A stretch of 64,000 bases of DNA from Rhipidocladum racemiflorum (taxonomy: Eukaryota > Streptophyta > Magnoliopsida > Poales > Poaceae): contig CM070571.1 in the NCBI GenBank assembly GCA_036346355.1, positions 48,814,293-48,878,292 on the forward strand. The letters run 5' to 3'. This document shows, piece after piece, positions 12,305-21,898 of the stretch. The notes under the pieces were generated by a model. It worked only from the letters and a program-made list of their open reading frames with translations. It did not search any database and had not been told where the DNA came from. Position numbers and translations under genes: made by a program. Position 1 is the stretch's first letter, and each line of letters opens with the position of its first letter.

Positions 12305-13976
12305 TATAACACCCCGGCATTTAATATGCCCGAATGCTACCAAACATAGACTAAGCAACCTCTAAATACCACAAAATCAAGTAAATTACAGCAAAGGCAC
12401 TAATGCTAAAAACCGACATTTCGGCAGCGTCTCCTTTGTTTTAACATGAATTGAAGGAAACACAATAGCATAGCAATATAAGGAAATATGAGAGACAACT
12501 AAAATAGTAATAATTAAAGACTTGACAACAATATAAGTCTAATTCCAAGCATTCAATGTCTCCATGCACCAAATGAACAATAAGACTCATAACGCAAAGC
12601 TAAACCATAAAACAATAAGCATCACACTTAGTTTATTATCAAAACCCAATTGAATGACTTGTGAGACGAATGAGTGAAACTACGTGTAGAAGTGTGACTA
12701 TTTCCCTTCCCCGCATGCCGATCTCATGGTACCTAAAACAAAAAGAAAACACAAGCGTGAGTTCAACACTCAGCAAACATATTGCAATGGTACAAAAGAA
12801 CAATTACATGGCTATAACAAATCACATCATGTAAATCATCTCATTCATGATCACATATCATTATCATCATCATTATGTATGCAATGCGATGCTATGCTCA
12901 TGTCTCCTTGGAAACTCATACCGGTATGGTTGATTACACACCCGTCGGCGTGCACCCTCTCCCCCCCTTCCATCCCGAAGATGGAGGGTGCCTACTCCTC
13001 GCTTCCAAACACCGCGGTGGATGGAATAACGATGTAGGACTTACTCATTGGCTCTCCGGAATAGTCATAACTTTCTCGCCGACCTGTTCCAATCACGATG
13101 TAGGACTCTAAAGTTGTTTAATCTACAAAATACCGTGATCTGTTCCAATCACGTCACAGATTTTAACACGCTCAGTAAAACTGCCATAACTTTCAAACGG
13201 CTGATCAGAATTACACATTCTTTATACCCACTGAAATGTATTGATATTACCTACAACTTCTTCAACAGGAGGCCGACCAAATTCCGACTCTAATGGACGA
13301 AAACCCAAACCCTATGTCGACTGCTCATGCTGCCCGAAACAGAGAACGTTGCAACTTCTAGATTTCATTTAATCGACTCAATTCGAGCACCACCAATTGA
13401 TCTAAAAATGTGATAATCACCCTTAGAACAGATCCTAGATCAACCCCAAGGATTCCCATGGCCATACCTTCGCCCGACGCACGAAAACCCAACGGATCTC
13501 CTCCCGGTTCGCGCGATCTCCTTCCTCGCTCCAATCCCGCCGGATCTCCTCGTCGCGGAGCGCTCCAACAGATGGATCTTCGAGGTGATGATGTGGAGAA
13601 CTCCCCTAGGGGCATCAAGGGAGGTGGAGAGGTGGTGGAGCAATGGGGAACAATGGGGAGGAAGGGGAAGGGTGGAGGCGCATGGGGGGGCTAGGGGGTG
13701 GCGTTAGGGTTGGGAGAGGGAGTGGGGGGCGCACCAAGGGGTGGGGGCAGATTTGGCTGCCCAAAAGTCCCCCCCTTGGGCCCAAACCCTTCCACCGGAG
13801 GCCGAACTCAACCCCCAAGGCCCAAAGTCCCCCGGAGAGGCCCAAACACCCGAAAATGGCCCAAAAACACGCTATAAACGGCATAACGTAAAGTTTTAAC
13901 CACCATTTTCACATTTTATAAAGTTTTTGACCTCAACATTCACATTTTATAAGATACGACACTCCGTGGTGTCACA
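12305..13976 (-). repeat. 5' LTR of the second element A, internally deleted
   Basis: Begins TATAACACCCC (G of the terminal TG changed to A) and ends GTGGTGTCACA. At 1,672 bp it is about 0.65 kb shorter than the full LTR. Around 13083 the sequence jumps from the GACTTTCTCACCGACCT block to the GGACTCTAAAGTTGTTT block, dropping roughly 540 bp that correspond to about 8340-8877 of the complete copy. Confidence 0.8.
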
Positions 13977-14762
13977 AGCTGGGCCCCACCGTGACGTCAG
14001 CAGTGACGTCATGGTGCGGTTTGGCTGAGTCGCTGACGCGCGGGCCCCACGTGACGTCACGGTACCGACGGCGGGCGATCGAGGATGCGGCCCGACCGCG
14101 ACGGTCAGCCTCCTAGCCACGTGGCTAGATCTCGGCCGTTGATTTGAAAATCAACGGCCCAGATCGGATCTGGCTTAACGCAATAGGAAAACTACTCGGC
14201 TGACCCAGACCGTTCAATCTTGATTGGACGGTCAAGATCTAATCTAACGCTATAACGTGGGTTAATGCTAGCCGTACGATCTAGATCTAACGGCTGAGAT
14301 CTATCCTAGCACGGTGTAGTTACGGCTACGTGGCACGATCTAAACCGTTGGATCTAGATCCAACGGCTGGAAATAGATCTAGAGATTTAACACGTGAGAT
14401 CTTACCGGGGATGACGTGGACGAATCTGGGCCCTCGGATCTGGATCAGACGGTTGGTGGAGTTCGAGCGACGGCGATGGCGTGCGGCGGCGCTTGCAGAC
14501 CGGAGATGAGGACGACGACACGCCCGACGGCGTTTGAGCGCGATTCCGGCGAAGTGAAAGGTACCCTCCGACACGGCTTGTCCTTGCAGTTCCGGATCTG
14601 GGCTCAACGGCGGCGGAGGGCGGTGGAATCGATGAATAATCGCGGCGGAAACCTAGCGCAACTACGGCGAGCTCTAGCGGGCAAACGGCGGCGGCTCAGG
14701 TGATGTGGGCTAGGGCTACGGGTGTGCACGAAAGTCGGCTACCCGGTGGCGGCGGCAGCGCC

Positions 14763-14770
14763 TTAAATAG
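14763..14770 (-). promoter_or_regulatory. TATA-like box of LTR-B2
   Basis: Plus strand TTAAATAG, minus strand CTATTTAA, inside the conserved context GAGGCCCCTATTTAAGGCGCC. The equivalent position in the other B-type LTRs keeps CTATTTATTA or CTATTTAATA, about 630 bp into the LTR. Confidence 0.5.
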
Positions 14771-14972
14771 GGGCCTCGGCTTCCGTGTATTGCGCGGAGA
14801 CCGAGGTCCACCCGGCTACGACGGCGGAATCCGAATCCAATTCGGATTCGGTGACGTGGCTCAACGTGGATCGTCGGATCAAGATCCGACGGTTGAGGGG
14901 TTTGGGCTCGGGTCCGGCTCGGCGACTTGGCTGGCTCGGTCGGGCTTGGGCTCGGGCGACGTGGCGCGATCG

Positions 14973-15000
14973 TGGCCGTTGGATCACGATCCAACGGTCA
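14973..15000 (-). promoter_or_regulatory. Head-to-head MSA (MYB3R-type) motif pair
   Basis: A palindrome CCGTTGGAT/CACG/ATCCAACGG at 14976-14997. The right arm with flank reads TCCAACGGTCA and the left arm on the other strand reads TCCAACGGCCA. Both match the plant mitosis-specific activator consensus YCYAACGGYYA exactly. In LTR sense the pair lies about 210-240 bp upstream of the TATA-like box. Function is inferred from the motif only. Confidence 0.45.
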
Positions 15001-15411
15001 CGCGCGTTAGGGTTCGGTGACGCGGTTCGACCGAGACGGCTGGGCGTGGTCGGGTTCGGGTCGGACTCGAGTCTGACTCGGGTTTGGGCTCGGTCGGATG
15101 AACAGTAAAAATCCGGTTTGGGTTTTTCCAGCGATTAAATAATCAATTTAATTCCCAGAAATTCATTTAATTCATTAAAAATAGCAAAACACTTAGAAAA
15201 ATTCCAGAAAAATTCTAGAAAATATTTTGGAACATTTTGGACTCAAATAAAATATTTCCAATAAAATTTTATTTGCAAAATTAAATTCTTTAATTATTTC
15301 AAAAGGGAATAAATTCAAATAAATTCCAAATAAATCCCAGAAAATTCTAAAAATTCACAAAAGTGCCAAATCTTATTTAAATTCATGAAAAGCAAAAATT
15401 GGGGTGTTACA

Positions 15412-15589
15412 TATTGTAAGTTGACCATGAGGTCGACTCAACAGATTATATTAATAATTGGAGTTTTATTTATATTTCCGCCGTGTATGATTGTGATATT
15501 CGTCTAAGTTGAGGTGATTTGCACTAGCATGATCCTGGACTAGCGTAGAACGCACCGAGGGTCTGGGTTTGCACATTCGGTTCCCGATA
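15412..15589 (+). repeat. 3' end of the 5' LTR of element C
   Basis: Matches the last ~180 bp of the LTR at 42009-44757 (ATTGTAAGTTGACCATGAGG, then the block ending TTCCCGATA). The upstream part of this LTR is missing, replaced by LTR-B2. The terminus is CGATA in both copies rather than CGACA. Confidence 0.85.
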
Positions 15590-15593
15590 GAGG

Positions 15594-15605
15594 TGGTATC
15601 ATAGC
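15594..15605 (+). promoter_or_regulatory. Primer-binding site of element C
   Basis: TGGTATCATAGC, one mismatch from the initiator tRNA-Met primer site TGGTATCAGAGC, four bases after the LTR end. It is in the same place as the perfect site of element B at 23381. Confidence 0.85.
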
Positions 15606-15786
15606 TATACTGACTGTAGGACTTGTAACTAGTTAGAATGGTCATCAAAGAGGATAAAACTATTTTCTAAAGTTAAAACTTGCCAAGATAATGAATGAAT
15701 TCTTGACTTATCCCCTCCTTGTTTCATACCTCTTGCTAAATTTTTTGTGTTATTACTTTGTTTTAAAATGTTGCGATCTCACGAGA

Positions 15787-16455
15787 GCTATCCTTTGGCA
15801 GATGAGGATGACCCACACTTACGAGGAGCATAAGGGAGGCTACGCCATGGAACTTTGGAGGTTGCTCCAAGTGTTGAGTGGTTTTGATAGGCCAATCTAC
15901 AGGGCCAACACTTGGATGGTGAACAGGAAGGCCGGGGCATGATCACCAAGGTCACCATTTATGCCCGAGAGGACACGAAGGCAAGCTAACCCATCAACAT
16001 CACAGTGAGGAGAGACACCTTTGACGCCGGCATCTAGGAGTCAGCACGACTTGCCTTGAGGAGGATCATTGCGGATTATGCTGATGAGCTGAGGTAGTCT
16101 GTCTTCTGCGTTCACCCGCAGGAGGGAGGTGACACTAGTGCATCGATTGACCTGGAGAGTGATGCTACCATCATGCACTTTCCCAGGTTTCCTGCTGCAT
16201 AGGAGGCCTATAGTGCTTTGGAGGCTACCGAGTTGAGGCTGCAGGAGACTAGAGCTTTAGCTTCGTAGAGGATCAGGGAGCTCGAGGAGGCCCTGTACAT
16301 TAGGGAGCAGGAGGTTGAGCTGGAGCTAGACGAGGAGTACCCTAAGGAGGTGCAGTTAGAGCCAGAGCTAGAGCCAGAGCCGCAGCTTGAGCAGGGGGTA
16401 GAGGACGTGACTACATCTACCACAATAGTCAGAGGCCATGGACATCAGTTCACGT
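15787..16455 (+). pseudogene. Element C pre-gag ORF (degenerate)
   Basis: Broken reading frame between the primer site and gag. It is collinear with the pre-gag ORF of element B at 23593-24311. Matching points are an Arg/Ala-rich segment (SARLALRRIIADYADELR against the B segment beginning VSRRAMRHI), the following FCVHP/FRYHP, a Glu-rich stretch with an R-I-x-ELE core, a Pro/Glu run, and a final GHGHQF/GHGNRF. Several frames end in TAG where B has a sense codon. The role is unknown; B's version is acidic and coiled-coil-like. The product is not part of the standard gag-pol set. Confidence 0.55.
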
Positions 16456-16636
16456 AGATGCCGCTGCACCCACCAGTGTGCCCATCATGAGGACCCCAGC
16501 CGTGTTGGCTGGATGAGTGATAGAGTCAGGTCTAGTAGTTGAGACTCAAGTGGTGAGTCGCGTCTTTAAGTTAGAGCTGCCCTTTAGGTGTTAGATTTTG
16601 GTGTGTTAGTTTAATTTGTTTTTTAATGATTGCTAA

Positions 16637-16866
16637 GGCCCTGTTTGGCAGAGCTCCAGATCTCAGCTCCACCTCGGAGCTGAAACTTGTAGACTGAAAT
16701 AAAGTGACTTAAATTTATAATTTTATTATAAAATTAAACAATATGATCTACCTAAAGACTCTTAATATACCCACAGCTCCAGCTCCACAAATTTGGTGAA
16801 GCTAGGAATACCCAGCTCCACCAACTCCAAGAATTTGGTGGAGCTGGAGCTCTGCCAAACACCCCC
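16637..16866. mobile_element. Tourist-like MITE (PIF/Harbinger type)
   Basis: A 230-bp element with terminal inverted repeats GGCCCTGTTTGGCAGAGCTC at the left and the near-complement GAGCTCTGCCAAACACCCCC at the right. It is flanked by TAA on both sides (16634-16636, 16867-16869), the duplication typical of Tourist elements. Element B at 24418-24440 shows the unoccupied site (TTTGCTGAGTGTGCAG), which confirms the insertion boundaries. No coding. Confidence 0.88.
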
Positions 16867-17033
16867 TAAGTATGCGGTATGTGTTGCAAAGCCCTTAGGT
16901 ATTGTGAGCAACCATACTAAGTTATTAATAAATAATTAATAAGATCTAGATTTTGAGTTACATATGTTACCTCTGCATAAGTTTCTTTACTACTTGTCTA
17001 TTCTATTTCCCTAAACTTTGGAGTGATCAGCAG

Positions 17034-17351
17034 ATGGTTAACACTCACGGAAATAATGGAGCGAATGGAAGTGGTTCTCGCCCTAGTGAGGGCCCTAATG
17101 ATGGAAGACCTGTTCCACAGCCTGCACCCCAAGTGGATTTGCAAAACTTCGAAGCTTTCCTGGCATCCCAGACGCAGTTGATGCATGCCATGATGAAGCA
17201 GATGCAGCACATCACCAATCAAGCCGCTGCCAACCAAGCAACTCAAGCTAACCAGAGACAACGCTCGTACTCCATCTGTTAGAATTTATGAGGACCTGTT
17301 GGAGGTCAATCCATTGGAGGTAGACGATTAGTTGAGGTCTATCTAAAGGAT
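17034..17351 (+). pseudogene. Element C gag, N-terminal part, interrupted
   Basis: Starts MVNTHGNNGANGSGSRP and continues through NFEAFLASQTQLMHAMMKQM. It aligns with element B gag from 24597 (MVNTRGNFGSNGSGS, FLAAQTQLMHAMMQQM). The frame then degrades, with TGG changed to TAG in the LEVDD*LRSI segment that corresponds to LEADDWLRSI of B. It is cut at 17351 by a CACTA terminus. The distal integrase and chromodomain part of element C reappears at 41062. A Tekay/Del-type gypsy gag is the best reading. Confidence 0.75.
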
Positions 17352-17495
17352 CACTATAGGAATCCGATCTATTTACGTCGGCCAAATATATTTACATTAG
17401 CCTAAAAAAATCGACGTAAATGCGGGCCTATTTATGTCAGCTAGCTAAACCGACGTAAATAATTCTATTTACGGCGGCCAGGCCGACGTAAATAG
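17352..17495 (+). mobile_element. CACTA (En/Spm) transposon terminus with subterminal repeats
   Basis: Begins CACTATAGGAATCC, followed by repeated short motifs in both orientations: TTTACGTCGGCC, CGACGTAAAT, ACCGACGTAAAT and GGCCGACGTAAATA. CACTA elements are known for a CACTA-starting terminal repeat and clustered subterminal repeats of this kind. The opposite terminus (ending TAGTG) was not found in the window, and no TNPA/TNPD-type transposase is visible, so the element is partial or its other end has been lost. Confidence 0.65.
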
Positions 17496-17639
17496 CACCC
17501 TGATCCCCGATTCCCCTCAATCCCTTAGCCCCAATCCCCTCATCCCCTAACCCTCCCAAGCTCCCAGCTAGCCGCCGCTTGCTCATGCCTCACGCGGCCG
17601 TCCCCAGCCGCCATCCGCCTGCCCGCGCGGCATGCCCCT

Positions 17640-17863
17640 AGCCGCCTTTGTCACCCCAGGAGTACAAGGTTAGCAGCTCCGTCGCATCCTTGCCTTCCTC
17701 GAAGCCGGCGCACACGGAATCCACCGCTGTCGAAGGTTGCCAAGACGGGCGCCTTGGCCACCAGCGAGGCCTCCCTCTCGTCCATCTTGTCCGGGTCGTT
17801 GGCCACGCTGTGCTGCACGTTTTTCACTTCGCCCGCGAAGGCGGACAAGCAGGTATGACGAGG
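17640..17863. other. GC-rich gene-like segment, possibly a captured exon
   Basis: A GC-rich block open in several frames on both strands with high third-position GC. On the minus strand it reads AFAGEVKNVQHSVANDP and continues acidic. On the plus strand it reads LATLCCTFFTSPAKADKQ and ends in CAG/GTATGA, a plausible splice donor at 17853. Which strand is coding cannot be settled. It sits between the CACTA end and the KIAA0930-like exons, so it may be the first exon of a captured gene. I do not recognise the protein. Confidence 0.3.
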
Positions 17864-18004
17864 TTTCACCCTTCGTCTGCATCTTGCAATTCTCTAATTT
17901 CTCTGTTCGTTACTGTCGTTGTGTCTAAAACAATTTCTGAGAAGAATACTAACTTTCTGTTGAGTTACTTTGCTAATTAACCTCCTCTTTTTCATGTGAC
18001 GAAG

Positions 18005-18111
18005 CTGGAAAAGGCCATCAATGTTAATTCAGCTGAGGTTGATTGGGAACGTTCCTTCTATTTGAATCTAATCGCTCACACATCATACACTGTTACAGTT
18101 GCAATATGCAT
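18005..18111 (+). pseudogene. Exon resembling the KIAA0930/DUF2045 family
   Basis: Open in frame from an AG acceptor at 18004 to a GTATGT donor at about 18112. The reading includes INVNSAEVDWERSFYLNLI and then a short hydrophobic TVTVAIC stretch. Animal KIAA0930 proteins have a comparable (V/I)DWE...LNLI...VT.AVC segment, which is the basis of the call. Only fragments of the family length are visible here. The setting beside a CACTA end suggests gene capture or a decayed host gene. The biochemical function of the family is not established. Confidence 0.5.
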
Positions 18112-18634
18112 GTATGTTTCTGCAGCAGTGCTGCTAAGATATTACATGCTTGGTTCTAAACAATTGGAATAATTTTGCACAAGAACAATGAAAAACCTTT
18201 TGTTGTGATCTAATGAAGTATCCTCTCTTATCTTATATATAGCAGTTTTGATCTGTCAGCCAATAAAAAACCATCCAGCTTTTTGTCTCTTAATTTCTCA
18301 TCCTCATTAAAATGTGATACAGTTGGCACATGATGATTCTTTTGTCATGTAATTTGGGTGTAAAAATACTGTCCTCTGTTCTAGCTAACAGGTTGATAAT
18401 TGGGTCTGAATCAGCTCATTAGCTGAAGCTTTTCAACATGAGTTTGCGCACGCTTGTTAGGGTACTTGCAAAGCCCAGAGTGCCAGTAGTACCCATTCAT
18501 CCATTGTCATGCAAAATGAGACCCAATTGTGATATACTCAGCCACTTAGTAAATATTTCTAGCCAGCTACTATTACATATATGTGGTTCTTATGATCTAC
18601 TTCCACAGTATTGGGGATCTTCACAATTGTGCAG

Positions 18635-18666
18635 AGAAAAGCAAGCCGTTGTCTCCAGTATATAAG
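18635..18666 (+). pseudogene. Short downstream exon candidate of the same gene fragment
   Basis: A 32-bp open segment bounded by a GTGCAG acceptor and an AAG/GTATAG donor, reading EKSKPLSPVYK. It lies about 520 bp after the KIAA0930-like exon with AT-rich, intron-like sequence between. The proline/serine character would suit the loop after the LNLI segment, but this is inference. No further exon is seen before 19250. Confidence 0.3.
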
Positions 18667-18669
18667 GTA

Positions 18670-19250
18670 TAGCACAAGTAAGCATTTCCCGTCATCCATC
18701 AATGAATCTTATTCGAAAGGTGCATAGACTTATTTATGATTTTCAGTACTAGTTTCAGACACATTAAAATGTGATCTCGTCACTGTATCGCTATTGTTCT
18801 TTTACACAATAGATTTATTATAGATCAATCGGTGCATACATGATGATATTTCATAGTTATTTTTTAAATTCGATTTTTGACCTTGTTGTCGAGCAGATGA
18901 AATTCTAAAATTACAAGAAATAATTTTAGATGGTCATCTCTAAAGTATTGGAGATAACTGACCCAATGCATGAAGAAATTTGTTTTGTATAATTTAGCTC
19001 TATGTGTTGGACTATATGTGTTGAACAATGTGTGTGAATTTCACTTCATGTATTGGACTTTGTGTGTTTATTGAACTCCATGTGTTTGAACTCCATATGT
19101 TTGATTATTTACTATTTGAACTCCATGTGTTTGATTATTTACTATTTGAACTCCATAGATCGAGAAGCATCTTGAAAATTAAGTGGGAATTGGGAAACAA
19201 TAACATTTAACAGCTACCTCTTGTTGACATGCAAATTTGCAATTACCAGT
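18670..19250. other. AT-rich stretch with a short tandem repeat
   Basis: No gene seen. At 19087-19156 a 30-bp unit (TGAACTCCAT then TGTTTGATTATTTACTATT) occurs twice with one difference, followed by a partial third copy. The remainder looks like intron or spacer. Confidence 0.5.
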
Positions 19251-19929
19251 TTTATCTACGTAGGATCGAAAAGATGAATATAGCAATCAGAGGGGGGGTG
19301 AATGATTGTGCGGAAGCTAAAACCAAATTTTTGATCTACTAAAAGTTCACCCCAATTCGGACTCAAATAATTGCCTCGTATTCAACAAAAACAGATTGAC
19401 AAATGTTTGGTAAAATACTAATTTCTGGAGATCCAACTGTTGGATTGATCTAAAATTTAAACACAAGACTCTAGATTTCAATACAAATCCAACAGAAAAA
19501 GAATCAGCTCTATCAGACTTACAGATCAAACGTTATGAACCTCGCAAGCTTGCTGTGATAGAATATAACGAGAATTGATCTAATATCAATTTCATGATCA
19601 AATAAAATCTTCAAAAGATTAACCAACAAATTTTTGAGGAACTCTAAATCAAATCCATATGAAGGTTTTGGATGGATCAAATCAATATGAAACTCAAAGA
19701 ATCAAAGTAGACAAAGAACTAATCTAGAACCAGAACAGATGAATACTCAAAACAGAGAATACTGTAGCAACGCGTGCACTGTAGCTTCGAGATTACTGTA
19801 GCACGCAGAGAATCTGGAAGGAATTGATCTTTATTTCTTTTTGTCTAAAGTACTCCCATCAAAAGTATACAAACCCTAAAATACAGCACAAGATTGTTTC
19901 CTGCACTCTGCTCTATTGCCCTATGTCAC
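19250..19929 (-). repeat. Copia-type LTR-like block, left part (split by element B)
   Basis: Contains CAGAGGGGGGGTGAATGAT, related to the AGAGGGGGTGAATAGG of the copia-like LTR at 44780-48298. I recognise this motif from many plant LTR-retrotransposon repeats. The sequence continues after element B at 32484, because GTCAC is duplicated on both sides of B. Orientation is inferred from the copy at 44868, where the motif sits near the 3' end of a minus-sense LTR. Exact ends are not resolved. Confidence 0.45.
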
Positions 19930-20336
19930 TGTAACACCCCAAAATTTTGCTTTTCCTAAATTCATGTGTGATTTGGCACTTTGGTGAATTTTTGGAATTT
20001 TCTGGAATTTATTTGGATTTATTTGGAATTTATTTGAATTTATTCCATTTTGAAATAATTAAAGAATTAAACTTTGCAAATAAAATTCTGTTGGAAATAT
20101 TTTATTTGAGTTCCAAATACCCTAAAATATTTTCCAGAATTTTTCTGGAATTTTTCTGAGTCTTTTGCTATTTTTAATGATTTAATTGAATTTCTGGGAA
20201 TTTAATTGGATTAATTAAATCGAGTTGGTTTGAGTGTTCATCCGACAGAGCCGGAGTCAATCTCGAGTTCGAGTCCGACCGGTGCCCGACCGCGCCCGTG
20301 GTCAAGCCGAACCCGCTCATTGGAACCCTGCGTGGC

Positions 20337-20460
20337 GGTTGGATCTTGATCCAACGGCCACGATGAGCCACGCCACCGAGCCCGAGCCCGACCGAGCCAG
20401 CTACCGGCCCGAGTCCGACCGGACCCAAACTTCGCACACCGTTGGATCTCGATCCAACGG
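20337..20460 (+). promoter_or_regulatory. Two palindromic MSA-type motif pairs upstream of the TATA box
   Basis: GGTTGGATC/TTG/ATCCAACGG at 20337-20357 and CCGTTGGATC/TC/GATCCAACGG at 20439-20460. The first extends to TCCAACGGCCA at 20350-20360, an exact match to the mitosis-specific activator consensus YCYAACGGYYA bound by three-repeat MYB factors. They lie about 100 and 200 bp upstream of the TATA-like box. Two further palindromes lie downstream in the leader (20955-20976 and 21026-21051). Confidence 0.45.
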
Positions 20461-20557
20461 CCCGTGCGCCACGTCACCCTACCCGTGTCGCCGCCGGACT
20501 CCGCCGCCGCAACGGAGCAGGTCTCGGTTTCCGTGCGTTTCACGGACGCCGAGGGCC

Positions 20558-20567
20558 CTATTTATTA
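20558..20567 (+). promoter_or_regulatory. TATA-like box of the element B 5' LTR
   Basis: CTATTTATTA in the context GAGGGCCCTATTTATTACG, 628 bp into the LTR. Equivalent boxes occur at 29684 (CTATTTATTA), 50537 (CTATTTAATA) and 42559 (CTATTTAATG in LTR-C). Conservation across LTRs of different age supports it as the core promoter. Confidence 0.55.
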
Positions 20568-21182
20568 CGCCGTCGCCGCCGTCGTGACCGCCACTTCATT
20601 GCGCGCTTGTAGCCCTCGACAACGTCGCCGAGCGCCGCCGTCTAGCCGCCGCTCGCCGGTTGCCGTAGCGTTCTGCCAGTAGTTTCGCCGATTGCCGCCG
20701 TCTCCGTCGTCCTCCGCCCGTTGAGGTCGATCCGAGCAAGGAGGTCAAGCGCGTCGGAAGGACCTCTCACCTCGCCAGAGCACGCCCGAAGCGCCGTTGC
20801 CGTGGTCGTCGTCCCCAATCCCGGCGAGCCAGCGCCACCGCAAGCCATCGCCGGACCCCGAGCTCGCTCCGCCGTCCGATTCCGATCCAACGTCCCAGAT
20901 TGCGCTACGTCATCTCACGGTGAGATTCCGTCCAAAATCGAGATTCAATCTCGGCCGTTGGATCTAGATCCAACGGTCCAGATCAAACGCGTTAACCCAA
21001 ACGGCGTGAGAGCGAGATCTAACCGGGCCGTTGATTTTCAAATCAACGGCCAAGATTGCGCCACGCGCCTGGAAGGCCGACGCCGCGGTCGGCCGCTGGC
21101 CGCCCACGCGTCGTGGCAGGACGCCGACACGCTGGGCTCAGATGTCACGGCGGCCGTCCCAGCCGAGCGCCGACGCCAAGAA

Positions 21183-21239
21183 TGACGTCACGGGTCCCAC
21201 TGCTGGCCACTGTGGCCACTGGCGTCAGCAGTGACGTCA
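21183..21239. promoter_or_regulatory. TGACGTCA (bZIP-type) motif pair in LTR-B
   Basis: Two palindromic TGACGTCA octamers at 21183-21190 and 21232-21239, about 620-680 bp downstream of the TATA-like box. The octamer is the core recognised by TGA-type and related bZIP factors. In LTR-B2 at 51258-51385 there are five copies. Confidence 0.4.
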
Positions 21240-21699
21240 CCCGAGGGGGACCCACATGTCAGTGACACGTGGAGCCGTGGACCGAGTCCACGGTAGACCC
21301 GAGCCGAGCGTGGACCAAGTCCATGGACCGGCTGACGTCAGCCAACCAATCAGAGGCTGCCACGTGTCCAGGCTGACGCAATAATTAATTTCCGAAAAAG
21401 AAAATGATTTATTAATTCGAAATAATGATTTCAGATTTTGTTTCAAACTTCAAACGCTTATAACTTTTGCGTTTCAACTCCGATTTGAGTGATTCAAATT
21501 TCTAAATTTGTATAAAATTGAGACCTACCTAAATATGAATTTTATTTAATTTTTGGACTAAAAGTTTTTCTCTGTAAAATTATTTAATTGATTATTTAAA
21601 CTTTAAATAATCATAACTTTTGCGTTTTAACTCCAAATTTGACGATTCCAGTTTCTAAAAATTCATAAAATTTTGTTCTCTCTGTTTATGGATTTTATT

Positions 21700-21898
21700 T
21701 GGATGATTGGATACTTTTTGCCTATTGTTTATTCGTGTATTTGCTATTTGCACGCTTTACGAGTAGACGTTGAAGTCCTAAGGATTTGAAGGAGAAGTAT
21801 TGACTCAGGATCCAACTCAAGACCAAGAACAAGTACTTTTTGAAGGCAAGTTGTGCTTTGACCATGTTGATCCTATTTCGAAATCTATTTTGATTTAA
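21700..21898 (+). pseudogene. LTR-encoded small ORF, block 1 (broken copy)
   Basis: Counterpart of the intact frame at 30777-31004. Here GTGCCGGAAGG has become GTCCTAAGG, which shifts the frame after RVDVEV. The rest (GFEGEVLTQDPTQDQEQV, then FEGKLCFDHVDP) is still readable in the shifted frame. The function is unknown; see the intact copy. Confidence 0.45.

Larger units (their letters stand above)
9957..13976 (-). mobile_element. Second element A, truncated (no 3' LTR)
   Basis: 9957-12290 aligns with 5085-7497 of the first element A (shared landmarks GGAAACTCTGAAAC, CAACCAAACCAGTCCAGAAG and the leader block near 11880). It is followed by a primer-binding site and a 5' LTR. The 3' half of the internal region, the polypurine tract and the 3' LTR are missing; the internal part instead abuts the LTR-B2 sliver at 9956. 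Divergence from the first copy is much greater than between the two LTRs of that copy, so this one is older. No coding capacity is seen. Confidence 0.8.
13977..15411 (-). repeat. LTR-B2 fragment, minus sense (5' part of the LTR)
   Basis: Aligns with the reverse complement of 49905-51320 and, on the same strand, with about 62690-64000. It ends at 15411 in GGGGTGTTACA, the reverse complement of the LTR start TGTAACACCCC. It contains three TGACGTCA octamers (13992-14059), several CCGTTGGAT...ATCCAACGG palindromes and a TATA-like box. The five bases after it, TATTG, would be one side of its target duplication; the other side has been lost. Confidence 0.85.

Noticed and set aside
14326..15108. Several overlapping frames of 90-107 codons on both strands in LTR-B2, with similar ones near 20234, 29462, 50306 and 63118
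   Set aside because: GC-rich LTR promoter and leader sequence with palindromes; frames occur on both strands and are not conserved in length or phase.
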